A stretch of DNA of 64,000 nucleotides, taken from contig CM030859.1 in assembly GCA_018105865.1 (NCBI GenBank), forward strand, positions 5,136,343 through 5,200,342, given 5' to 3'. Under the pieces are notes generated by a model. That model did no database searches, was not told where the DNA came from, and saw only the letters and a list, made by a program, of their open reading frames with translations. The DNA comes from Metaphire vulgaris (lineage: Eukaryota > Annelida > Clitellata > Crassiclitellata > Megascolecidae). A program made the position numbers and the translations under genes. Below are positions 24,634 through 35,276 of this stretch, in pieces. Position 1 is the first letter of the stretch, and every line of letters begins with the position of its first letter.

Positions 24634-25563
24634 GTGTCGGCCAATCTGAAATGTGGTTATGGAGAATAACGACGGTCAATATAGAGTGTTGGTTTATTAT
24701 TCTCTCTGTTTTTCGCCCATGGGGTATATAATTTTTCGCCTACTTCGCCCATGGATAACCCGGGATGCTAACTTTACTGTAGTTGTTATTTTTCCCAGAC
24801 CTTCCGTTCTAAGTATTAAACAGATTGGTTATGCTGTTCGCGTCCGTTTTTCTTTCAGTTATCATAAAAGTCTAAATGACCCACCCACCCCGTGTTCTAT
24901 TGACAACGAAATGCATCCATTTCTAAACAATCGGCGGAGGAAAGTGCGGCTCTACAGAAGTCATGATTGCGCTGGTTTGACGACAGCTGTTTGATCTTTC
25001 TACCTTTCAGTAGAAAATGCATGATCGCTCGCCTTCGTCATCATCGATTGCAGTTGAGTGGCATGAGCGTCGCTGACCTGCTCACTGAGCAGTGAGCACT
25101 CTTGCCTGCTCCTCTGCTGTCGTCCGTAATGCTCGTCGATAAGCGTTCGGCGTAGTAAACATCTGCTAGAAAGGCCTAATGTCTGACGACGACGGCGGCG
25201 GCGGCGGTTGAGGCTAATTCAGTCGGTGGACTTCGCGTTAATCGATCGCAGGCGGAGTTCATTCGACTGAACGCGGTCGATGAACGCGTTCTCTTTTTAC
25301 TCAGATGACCAAGCGAATGATTAAGCGAATTTTCGTCCTTATATTATGAACGTCTCGTCAGTGGGCTTAATAACCTCTTCTCGTCGTCGTCGTCGTCATC
25401 ATCTGATTCCGAGTGAAGCTGTCGACTGATTAGTAAGCGGCAGTGATTTGTAGTTTATCAAAGGATTTTTTCTAAATGACTATTATAAAAGAGTTAGACG
25501 GACATGCATATTTCGAAAGTGTATCTGAAATTATGGCAGGTGCATGACATCGTCGCATGAAAC
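24634..25563 (+). other. Region upstream of the 991-codon ORF, possible promoter and 5' UTR
   Basis: From about 25000 the sequence becomes richer in CG dinucleotides, with CGACGACGGCGGCGG near 25187 and TCGTCGTCGTCG near 25380. This resembles a promoter or UTR more than the surrounding AT-rich DNA. I see no convincing TATA box. Confidence 0.35.
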
Positions 25564-28539
25564 ATGACAACCGTCGTCTTAGACGAGGCGCTCCTGAGCC
25601 ACCAGAGGACCTGCGGCGAATCGGATGGAATGGCGCTTGGCCTCGAAGAAGCAAAGGCTGTCTCCCGACCTACCTCAGCCTGGAAGAACTCGCAGCGAAA
25701 ACCGAACTTTAAATCACTCGACAACGACTACCTTGACCTTGAAATACTCGAATTAGACGACGACGACGACGACGATGACGACAGCTCAGAAGAACTAAAT
25801 TCAGCAGAAGAAGTCGCTCAGAAGACGACTCTAACTGCCAATCACAATGCGGACGAGATGTCGGCATCCAGTTGCAGCAGCTTATCGCGGTCAGATGGCG
25901 CTTGGCAGAAGCAGAGCAACTGTGATGAGTTCCAAATAAGAAGGAGATTTCCAGCGAATGGTAGAAAGTCAACAGATGCGGCCAGCGCTTCAGAGAGCGA
26001 GGCGAATTCGTCGACAGACATGACTGGCTTCGGCAGAGGAAGCGAGAAGTCGACATTCAACACAAGTCGAGTCCTCGAGAGAAATTCAGCGTTTAGAAAC
26101 AGATCAGTCGGTCGACGTAACCCGTCTGCCAATGGGAAAATGGCGGAAGTGCTCAGAACAGGTTACCCGTTTGACGATTACAAGAGAATTTCGTTTTTGT
26201 CTTTCGCAAAAGTCAATGACGTCATGCATCGAGTAAAACCATCTGTTGCTATGGAAACAAATCGTCTTACGTATTCGAACATGCGACAGAAGTTGGAATC
26301 GATTGAAAAGCTGACAAACGCGACAGTAAAGCGTCAAGTACCTGAGATACTGAACAGAAGAAAGCACCGATTGAGACCACTGATGACAAGAAAGGCGAGA
26401 AGGTTGATTCACGGATTAGGTCTCGACGGCCATTTCCCTGTACGAACGACTCCTCCAGTGGCAAGTGGTGACACCGCCCACAGTGTTTTCCATCGTGTTG
26501 TCATGGCAACGCCCTTGACAACGCCCTTTGCGTTTAGCGGCGAAGGAAAGGAGGATCGTCGACCGACCAGAGGAAGAATCATCCGCCGACGACGACTGTC
26601 GGCCGAGCAAAGTCCTTTCGCGACCCCTTCTGTCAAAGAGAAGGACACGAGTTCATTTCATACGAATCAATCGTCGAGAGAATCCAGAGGAACACCAGGA
26701 ACCACATTCATTGCAAAGACTGACGATGCACAAACCCCCAAAACAACAACAACAACTGCTACTACTGCTATTACTACAACTACCGGTACTACTATTACTT
26801 TTGCAAAGACAGAGAGCAACGTCAGTGAGTCGGTTATCGATGAAGTTAGAAATTCGCGAATTGATCAGAACGCTTCGTCTGTCAGAGGAAATATTAACAG
26901 CAGAGTGGATATCCGTCCTAAGTATGTCACTGGAGATCTGTTTGAGAGCTCGACTTCTGTAACGCGCTCCTGGAATAGCGGTATGACGTCTCCTTTAGTT
27001 TCCAGTCGCAGCGCTAACTCTGGTCGAAACTACGTCACCGACTACTCACAGTTCCGTCCGAACGACGTGAATCTCGAGGAATTCTCGCTGTTTGGTGAAT
27101 TCACGAAGTCTCTTCGGCCGACGTCTCCTGAACCTTCAGACGAAGTCCTAGAATCAGTCAGTCAACCGGCAACTCCATCCTCCCTCAGCCTCTTAGCACA
27201 GCCTCCGACATCAGCTGCTGCAGCGTCCAATTCTACTTCCGTTTCCGGTGACGACCGTTGCGTGGCAACGTCACCGTCCATCGATCTGTCACTTTCAATT
27301 CGCGATGAATCATCGTCAGATGATGACGTCAGTCCTCGCTTACGTCATCCGCGTAATCCGTTGTCTTCTGACCAATCAGAAGCCACACAATCACGGCATC
27401 ATGAGTTACGTGATGCAGCAGGACAGCTCATGACGGAAGAACCGATGTCGAGCAGAATGAAGGCGCTGTCGTCTGAATCAGGAACAGAACCTTTGACGTT
27501 CTCCGGTCGGCCTCGGTCGTCAATGGCAACGTCAGTAGATGACCTTCATTCGTCCTTTGGTCTCTCAGGAGGCGAACAACCCGTCACTCCTTCTGTTAAC
27601 GCGGTCCTGGCACCGTCGTCACTCGCAGTGACGATGCCGATGGATGACAAACAGAAGCTCGTTTTCTCGGAATCTTCGTCGAAGATTTCGTCTAAATTGA
27701 CGTCACGCGCACTGACAACTGACAAACGGAATCCGCCATCTCCAGCGCCGACACTTGCCACGCCCTTTTCTACTCGTGTCAGAATGGCGCCGTCGGAACC
27801 TTCACTGCCAACGCCACCACCGACACCATCATCATCATCATCATCATCATCGGCGCCGATGCCGCCATATTGGACGACGGAAAGTCCGAGTTTTGTGCCG
27901 CGTCCTCCATCGCAGCCTCAAAAGACGCCAAGAATTATGACGATGATGACGTCATCGCCTGATGAAACTGTCACCCATAGACTGGTTCCATCATCCACGG
28001 AACAAGTGACGGCGGTAGGGACGACGACGACGACGTCTGGGAATCAGTCGAAAATGATGTCAACAACACCAGGAATCGCTCTGACGATGATGACGACGAC
28101 GACGACATCACTTGGAAGATCTACAACCAGAACGACAACGACGACAGTTCCACCCGCAGGAAGTCTGATGATGCCTCAGCCTCCCTTTGGAGGCCCTTCG
28201 ACGTCTAGACTTAAGCCAACGTCAACCTTCGCAATATCGAAAACACATAGAATAATTCTGCCGACGACTTCTTCTTCGTCGTCGTCGTTGGCTTTAAACA
28301 CGGGGTCTTCGTCGCCTTTCGCTTCGTCATCTGGGCCCTGGCAGATTCTTACTCCTCCGACTGAAAACTCCCAGACGCCCAGAATGGCACCAACTGCTTC
28401 AGGACCAATCGTGACGCCGACACCTCCTCCTCCTCCTCCTCCTCCTCCTAATACAAAAACGGAGACAACGAAAACATTGGGGACGAGTCAGGAACACGTC
28501 GTGGAGACAACACTGCCACCGAAATACCATCAACAATAG
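25564..28539 (+). CDS. Single-exon 991-aa Ser/Thr/Pro-rich disordered protein, unrecognised
   Basis: I do not recognise this protein. A TGA lies two codons before the first ATG, so the start is firm within the exon. There is no signal peptide or hydrophobic segment, which suggests a cytosolic or nuclear protein. In order: an acidic patch (Asp run near residues 65-73), a Ser-rich part, a helical-looking basic part (about 205-285, e.g. LNRRKHRLRPLMTRKARRL), an RRRRLS basic cluster near 338, Thr runs near 393-412, many SP/TP and Ser runs, and a Pro run near 954-962. The middle is CpG-rich, unlike the AT-rich flanks. An intact 2976-bp frame in such repeat-laden DNA argues for selection. It could be one large exon of a longer gene. 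No pol-like ORF follows, so a retroelement gag is unlikely. Confidence 0.72.
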   Translation: MTTVVLDEALLSHQRTCGESDGMALGLEEAKAVSRPTSAWKNSQRKPNFKSLDNDYLDLEILELDDDDDDDDDSSEELNSAEEVAQKTTLTANHNADEMSASSCSSLSRSDGAWQKQSNCDEFQIRRRFPANGRKSTDAASASESEANSSTDMTGFGRGSEKSTFNTSRVLERNSAFRNRSVGRRNPSANGKMAEVLRTGYPFDDYKRISFLSFAKVNDVMHRVKPSVAMETNRLTYSNMRQKLESIEKLTNATVKRQVPEILNRRKHRLRPLMTRKARRLIHGLGLDGHFPVRTTPPVASGDTAHSVFHRVVMATPLTTPFAFSGEGKEDRRPTRGRIIRRRRLSAEQSPFATPSVKEKDTSSFHTNQSSRESRGTPGTTFIAKTDDAQTPKTTTTTATTAITTTTGTTITFAKTESNVSESVIDEVRNSRIDQNASSVRGNINSRVDIRPKYVTGDLFESSTSVTRSWNSGMTSPLVSSRSANSGRNYVTDYSQFRPNDVNLEEFSLFGEFTKSLRPTSPEPSDEVLESVSQPATPSSLSLLAQPPTSAAAASNSTSVSGDDRCVATSPSIDLSLSIRDESSSDDDVSPRLRHPRNPLSSDQSEATQSRHHELRDAAGQLMTEEPMSSRMKALSSESGTEPLTFSGRPRSSMATSVDDLHSSFGLSGGEQPVTPSVNAVLAPSSLAVTMPMDDKQKLVFSESSSKISSKLTSRALTTDKRNPPSPAPTLATPFSTRVRMAPSEPSLPTPPPTPSSSSSSSSAPMPPYWTTESPSFVPRPPSQPQKTPRIMTMMTSSPDETVTHRLVPSSTEQVTAVGTTTTTSGNQSKMMSTTPGIALTMMTTTTTSLGRSTTRTTTTTVPPAGSLMMPQPPFGGPSTSRLKPTSTFAISKTHRIILPTTSSSSSSLALNTGSSSPFASSSGPWQILTPPTENSQTPRMAPTASGPIVTPTPPPPPPPPPNTKTETTKTLGTSQEHVVETTLPPKYHQQ

Positions 28540-28768
28540 GCACACACACACACACACGCACACAGTGTCACCACAAAAGTCCATCAGACCAATCGACAAC
28601 AGCCGAACGCGTGAAGAGATCGGACGCATTACGACGCCGCTGTCTTTCGGGCTTTGTTCTTCTTCAATTAAACGAATGATGATATAGCGCCGTTTTTGTC
28701 AAATCCCTTTCGAATAATATTCTCTCATCAGGACTTCTGAAATTCACGAAAAACTCACCTTGACCAAG

Positions 28769-28774
28769 AATAAA
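28769..28774 (+). terminator. Possible polyadenylation signal of the 991-aa gene (AATAAA)
   Basis: An AATAAA lies about 230 bp after the stop codon, followed by TTTTGTATTT. Its position is consistent with a single-exon transcript ending here. Confidence 0.55.
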
Positions 28775-28830
28775 GTTTTGTATTTAAATTCTGAATTCAT
28801 GTTGGCCTAAAATACAATTAATAGATTTGT

Positions 28831-28935
28831 TGTCGTTGTCGTCGTCGTCGTCGTCGTCGTCGGTCGTTGCCATTGTCGTTGTCGCTGTCGTTGTCGTTGT
28901 TGTTGTTGCTGCTGCTGCTGTTGTTGTTGTTGATC
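28831..28935. repeat. (TCG)n/(TTG)n microsatellite
   Basis: Alternating TCG, TTG and CTG triplets. The open frames running through it are repeat artefacts. Confidence 0.85.
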
Positions 28936-29628
28936 TTCGCGACCAGATTTTATGTTATTATTTAGCGACCGTTTGTCACGCAGAATGCGCTTTCGGTTGG
29001 AAGGGGAATCAATGCCTGGTACACGGGGCGATTGATCCTGCTTCAGTCGATGACATCGGGCAGAGGCCGATGGATGGCGCTGTCGGGTGCTTTTCGACAG
29101 AAGTCAGTCGTTCGAAAGAGAACATTGATTTCTGCTGGACGCTAGAAACTCAGATAGATCACTCGATCTGCGCTGAAAATTGGTCACGCATGCGGCACGT
29201 TAAGTGACGCAAATGCCCAAAAGACTGACGTCGACTGTGTCATTCCAAATATGATCGATTGCAAAATGAAGGCGACATCTGAAGAGCAACTGTGATATCA
29301 TTAGGTCGTGAAGTCTTCGCTTTGCTTGATCGGTCGAAGTGCAGGGTGGTCAAATAAAACGGGCCATCCTATTTCATCTTAAACATTTTTACAACTCCTG
29401 GGTCAAAATACATGGAAAAAAGCGTGCTTCTGTGCCGTTATACTGTGAACGTTTAAGTTTTTCTTTAATATTTCAAAATGCAGTGGCGCCACCTAACGAA
29501 AACTTAGGCTCATTGTAGGACACGTTCGTAAAAACTCAAAAGATGAGCTACTATGTTTGGTTGCTAAAATTAGTAACTAAAGTTTATAAAGTTTTAACGG
29601 CGCAACCGGGGTTGATTGCAATGTTTAG
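28936..29628. other. Gene-free stretch, nothing recognised
   Basis: A frame continuing to 29207 has CpG-rich codons (AECAFGWKGNQCLVHGAID) but no recognisable family, and it starts inside the microsatellite. The rest is AT-rich. Confidence 0.3.
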
Positions 29629-29813
29629 TAGGGGCGTAGCGACGGGGAGGTATATCGGTATATATACATCCCAAAATCAGTCTATCTTAAAGTTTTTATG
29701 TGATTTACATGTGGTTTTAGGTGGTTTATATGGTTTATGTGAGTTATAGTTCAGATTTATACCCACCCAAAATATTTATACCCTCCCAAATCAAATTCCC
29801 GGATACGTCCCTG
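29629..29813. mobile_element. Short hAT-like MITE, CAGNGGCGTAGC family
   Basis: The left end TAGGGGCGTAGCGACG and the right end GGATACGTCCCTG are inverted. The flanks ATGTTTAG and ATGCTTAG match at 7 of 8. Confidence 0.85.
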
Positions 29814-29990
29814 ATGCTTAGGGATTGTCTGATCCTCCGATTCCAGAGCCTCAGATTTCGCGAATAATGGACCTTAACAAAATGCATCATTTCTACGATA
29901 AAGGCCGAATTAATTTCGGCAATTTCTAAAACATTCCAATTTTGAGGCAAAAATTCTGCTCAGAATAGGTCCAAAGCTAACTCTGAACCA

Positions 29991-30061
<71 letters not shown>

Positions 30062-30420
30062 GCCTATTATTATTATTATTATTATTTATTTTAATTATTT
30101 TATTATTATTATTATTATTATTATTTCTTTAATTTTGTGGTGCTAAGCTTATTTTAAGAGATAACTTAGTGTCAGAATTAACGTGGCTCTTAAAATTATT
30201 CCGTGGATTCTGATAGTTTCAATATTATGAAGAGAACGCATTGACGCAAGCCTATGCTGAGGAGGAAAATCCATAAAAGCACTTTGCATCTTGAAGTCAT
30301 TGTCTAACAACAAAGGAATGAACAGATGATAAAGTTGATCTAATTTAAGGTCGGAAACAGAGTCATTGAGTTTACTCACAAAGTAGAATCTAGACGGGAT
30401 CCGATTGAAGATTCGAAAGA
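29991..30420 (-). mobile_element. (ATT)n tail with possible LINE 3' end, minus strand
   Basis: An ATT array (about 29991-30131) is followed by a 76-codon minus-strand frame (30379-30149; LILTLSYLLK at its end). The arrangement, a minus-strand frame ending next to an AT-triplet array, resembles the LINE copies elsewhere in the window, but I see no diagnostic polymerase motif. Confidence 0.4.
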
Positions 30421-31213
30421 AAAGACGAGAAGAAGAAGAAATTGATCAATTGTATTTTTGAGTATTTCATCAAATATTCTGCAATTAGCAGTCGTCGGGA
30501 TGTTTCCATTGCGCCTGTGGGTCTTTCGTCGGAAGAGGTCACCGAGTACAGCTACTGTCGGCTTCGCTTGCGTGGAGAGATTAATGCGAAGACATCGTCA
30601 GACTCCAGATTCAGATGATCGTAAACTTAATCTGCCAAGCGAGGTCAATTGGTGCAAAAGTATCGGTACATATTGATCGCCTATATGAGGAGTACTTACG
30701 AGCAAAATGGCGGCTGAAGACGTAGAATTGTTCCTGTTATTAACTTATTTTCAACGCCTCTGACACAATTGCGTCTCTGTATACGTATACTCTAGCTTTC
30801 CACCGCTCCGCTAAAAAAACTCTGGTTTCCCTCATGTTCTATTTCTTGTTTATTGCATTTAGCAAATGATCCTAGTAAAAACTGGCTTCATTGAGGCTAT
30901 TTTCTTAACTAAGAGAAATCATAAATAAAATGGAAGAAAGAAAATGATCTAAATGTGACGAAACTCAATTTGGGAGGCAATTGTATATACATGTATAAAA
31001 CACTGCATACATGTAAATCCAAAACACGAAATACAGAAACATTTAAGAATGCAAAGGCGTTTATTGCAAAGAAAATGCGAGGAAATGGAAGAACCAGATA
31101 AAGGACCCACTGATGTATCAAAAAATTATATATCAATGGAACTCATTGAAACTCCCAACAACGACTGTCAGCAAATAATCGGACACGAGATTTCTTTGCA
31201 GTTGAAATAGAAA
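30421..31213. other. Gene-free stretch
   Basis: A short frame AAAATGGCGGCTGAAGACG near 30705 has a good start context but stops after 20 codons. I see nothing else that I can support. Confidence 0.3.
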
Positions 31214-31680
<467 letters not shown>

Positions 31681-31689
31681 AGATAAGAT

Positions 31690-32887
31690 GACTAGATGCG
31701 AAGAACGTTTACAAACATTGGAATTGAACGAATAAGAATAATTATTTGAATAGGTGACAAACGTTTCAAACATTGAATTGAACGAAAAAGATGACAAAAA
31801 TTGCAAAAAGATGCAAAAATTCCACAGAACCGTAATTCCGATCTCGCATAGACATAGGCTACAGTATTCGTGTCCAGAATAACACTCCGTGTGATTAAGG
31901 ATAAAAGTCCCGTTTCTTAAAGGTTATTGTAGCAAGATCAACTTGTCTTCAAGAAAGAATTATGAACCAAATAATAAATATTCCAATGTTGTACAAAATC
32001 TCATTAAAAGAAATAGAATGTACGTTTTATATTTCATTGATCACAAAGAGCATTTGATAGAATAAGCCATAAAACCGATAGATATTTTGATGGACAGGAA
32101 CACTAAATATGGAAGCAAGATTATTTTTCAATTAATCACCCTGCTGTTGCAGTCAGTCTGTGTCAGTAGAAATGCAGAATGAAAAAAGAGAACAAAAGTC
32201 AGACTAAACGTGACTATAAGTCATGCAGTTTGTCTCTTTGTTATTCAACATAAGAACTTATTTTCTATTTTATGTAAGAGTCTTAGGGGGAAATTCAGAC
32301 ATGACATTTAATGGAATTACATCTGACGTCATGCAGGTGATGATGTGCTCATTCCTCATAGCAACGAAGATATACAATTGTGAATAAACCGAATGAACAC
32401 AGTGTTTTATATAGTCACGTGATTCTGAGATAATTTGTAAATTGCATTTTCTTTAAATTATTTGTCTTGTTCATTTTGACAGCTAGAAAATCTGCGAAGG
32501 TCGAAATAAAATTAGCTGATTGCTCTTTTTCGTCGAAATTCATCTGGTCAATTGGTCGAAAGTAAATTAATTGGAAAATGAAAGTAGACTAATTATTCGA
32601 ACATCAATTTCACCCAACGTGGGCGATTCAGGCTTTATTAAAGGAATGGCCAGCCAAGCGTGGACTGGGTGGCCCAGCCTTAGTGCCAGTGCTGGAAACG
32701 CTGATTAGATGCACGGCATACTAACCCAGCCTAGTGGCGACTCAGCTGACATCGGGGACTTCTTTAGAAACCTATAGGTCAGCAGTTTATTTAAAGGAAC
32801 AACGGAACCTATTGTAAGAAAAAGCTGAACGGAAAATCACTTAAATTTCTGTTGCACATATCATCAATAAAGCATTCTTCGTCACAA
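31690..32887. other. Gene-free stretch, nothing recognised
   Basis: AT-rich DNA without family-like ORFs. A GC-richer patch around 32650-32770 (GGACTGGGTGGCCCAGCC) could be a SINE body, but I find no promoter boxes. Confidence 0.3.
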
Positions 32888-33276
32888 GGGGCTGTCCATT
32901 AATTATGTCAACAATTTTTGGGAAATTTTTGACCCCTCCCCTTGTCAGCAACTGTCAACTTTCAGTGATCCCCTTATAATTATGTCAAAAACTTTTGACC
33001 CCCCCCCATGCACTAAGACCCCTAAAAAGTTTAGAAGGTTATTATTTTTGCAGCGATGAGACCTTTTTCTCTTCTTTTGTTCATCAAGTGTCATAATGTG
33101 GTGGTGATGACCTTGATTTTTGCTTGTCAGGCTTTTTTCCGCTGTAATTTTCTATTTTTATCATTTGTAAAAAAATGAAATTGTTGACGTCAACTTCTCT
33201 TGACTCCCCTCCCCTGTCAACAACTGTCAACTGTTTCAAACCCCCTAATTTGTTGACGTAATTAATGGATAGTCCC
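32888..33276. mobile_element. Inverted-repeat MITE, possibly PIF/Harbinger, copy 2
   Basis: It starts GGGGCTGTCCATTAATTATG and ends GTAATTAATGGATAGTCCC. The interior aligns along its length with 16182-16610, including CTTTTGACCCCC and GATGACCTTG...GCTTGTCAGG. The flanks do not give a clear target duplication. Confidence 0.8.
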
Positions 33277-33668
33277 TAAATTATTAGACGACAGATACAT
33301 GTCGGCATGTGTTCAACCATCACCCGTCATTCCAGAGCCTAAGAGAAGAGATGGGAGGGACAATTTTTCCTGAGCCACAGGAAAGCAGAGAGGCAGACGC
33401 AACCGTCTGTATGTCAGATGCTAATGGAAAATAACGTTTATTCAACGGAGGTTCTCGCACTCTGTTACGGATCTCGAAGGAAACTAGTCTAAGATTGGAC
33501 TCTAAGTTCGCTAAAACAAAATTTGACGGAAGTTTAAAATGGACCTTTATTTACACAATGTAAAAATGTAGAGAATAATAAAGTTGTACAGATGAGAAAA
33601 AGCAAGTCTTAATGTCTACATCGTGGATACTCCGTCACGAAATACCAGCACAATAACTGGCTTCGTGT

Positions 33669-33868
33669 CAGTGGCGTAGCGTGACTTTTGGGGGTCCGGG
33701 GGCATTCTTGATATGGGGCTCCCAGTGGCTGACGAGCAAAAAAAGGTCGTCGTCACATCGTTTATAGTGTTGACGGGCAAAAAAACACTCTTCGGGGCCC
33801 CCTTCTCCCGGGGCCCGAGGGCTTTCTACAAAGTGCCCCCGCCCGCCTCCACCCACGTTACGCCACTG
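33669..33868. mobile_element. hAT-like MITE, 200 bp, CAGTGGCGTAGC ends
   Basis: It starts CAGTGGCGTAGCGTGAC and ends CACGTTACGCCACTG. The 8-bp flanks CTTCGTGT and CTTCGTGC have one mismatch. The shared motif GACGAGCAAAAAAAGGTCGT lies inside. Confidence 0.92.
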
Positions 33869-33879
33869 CTTCGTGCAAA

Positions 33880-34570
33880 TGGTGGCTTCGGGATCAATGA
33901 CAAAATTGTGTACATCACGCAGACAGAACAGAATTATCTGTCAACAACGTCTGTTTAGCTATACAGTTCTCTGCATTTGGAGTCTTGCTGGATATAAACT
34001 GTTGCTGCTGCTGCCACGAAACTCGTTTCATTCTTAAATCTTAATTGTGACATTATCTTTTTGAGCAACCAAATAGCTTTTACGAAACAGCGAAACAGAA
34101 ATAACGGTATTCAGTTGAAACGATAATTGTCTCTTCATAATTAACAAACGCATGTAAGACTGGAGATTATAATGGTGCATGAGACATTGAGAAAATGTGC
34201 GTTTGAATTAGACGATTAAGAAAACAAGAATCCATTCCTTCTCTGAAATACACCGGAGCTTCGATTATTAAATAAATGGTCGCGAATTCTTCAGCAGATT
34301 GTTGTGATGGCTGTTATTGAAATGATTGGATCTTCCCTCGAGTCAGGCGAGAATCTTGGAGGTCATTTTTACGAAAGACAATTATCCACCTCTCAGCAAA
34401 CAAGTGGTTATTTGAGAAACTCTGAAAGCAGATCATCGAAAGGAACTTCCGCTTTTGGGACAATTTCCGACGATTACAAGGTCGTCAATCTCGACATCCT
34501 GTGTTCAGAAATGAAAACGAGGCTGTTATAATCTCAAAATATACCATGTATCATACATAATATATGGTAT
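33880..34570. other. Gene-free stretch downstream of the IkappaB gene
   Basis: AT-rich DNA, no convincing coding frame. A 75-codon frame at 34304-34531 has no family resemblance. Confidence 0.3.
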
Positions 34571-34571
34571 G

Positions 34572-34576
<5 letters not shown>

Positions 34577-34651
<75 letters not shown>
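34577..34651. repeat. (TA)n microsatellite
   Basis: About 75 bp of pure TA dinucleotides. Confidence 0.97.
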
Positions 34652-34655
<4 letters not shown>

Positions 34656-34805
34656 TGGCTGCAAAACGAACACATTTGAAAGGCTGGCGAAGAAAGCAAA
34701 CTGTACAATATTCGTGAATTACTTTTGATCGATAAAGATAAAGTCGATGATATCGTTTAAAAATTATCTGCCATTCGAGAGCAGCGTCGATATCCCATTG
34801 CGCAT

Positions 34806-34817
34806 TTTATTTTTATT
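34806..34817 (-). terminator. Possible polyadenylation signals for the IkappaB gene
   Basis: Two AATAAA words on the minus strand (34811-34806 and 34817-34812) lie about 460 bp after the IkappaB stop. A MITE sits between stop and signal, so nearer, non-canonical signals may be used instead. Confidence 0.35.
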
Positions 34818-34870
34818 GATCGAAGATTAAATAGAATTAATCAATGAACGCCTTCTATAGGAGACCGGAG

Positions 34871-35099
34871 CAGGGGCGTGCTGAGACTGGTCCGAAGCCC
34901 CGAGGCCAAGTTGTCCAACGTAGAGTGGCAGTTTCCGGAATAGCAAAATATCGTCGTCGTGTCAAACTCCAGCGGCTTACAGTTTATTTCGATGGCACCT
35001 ATTCATACTTGACCGCTCATTTGGACGCCGTCATTCTTGGTGAATGCCTGGAGCCGGCGCCCCCCCCCACCTCCCATCCCTCCCTTCTGCGCGCCACTG
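34871..35099. mobile_element. hAT-like MITE, CAGNGGCG family
   Basis: It starts CAGGGGCGTGCTGAG and ends TGCGCGCCACTG. The flanks GACCGGAG and GAACGCAG match at 6 of 8. It lies just 3' of the IkappaB coding end. Confidence 0.7.
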
Positions 35100-35276
35100 G
35101 AACGCAGGTAGGCCTTTGAATGTCAATTTGCCCATCCTCCTGGAAGCCACAATATCAGAATTGTCAATTTCAGAATCAATTTGTTTCATGAAACTGATTC
35201 TTGTCTTAGGCTCTTAAAATGATCAGTTTATAGATTCCTCGTGCTACGTACCATCCACCGAAGCACTGCAGAGTGC

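Noticed and set aside
25564..28539. Long ORF as a retrotransposon gag
   Set aside because: No zinc knuckle, no pol ORF, no LTRs or target duplication nearby.
28827..29207. 126-codon frame downstream of the 991-aa ORF
   Set aside because: It starts inside a TCG/TTG microsatellite and shows no recognisable domain. A real short exon cannot be excluded, but I cannot support it.
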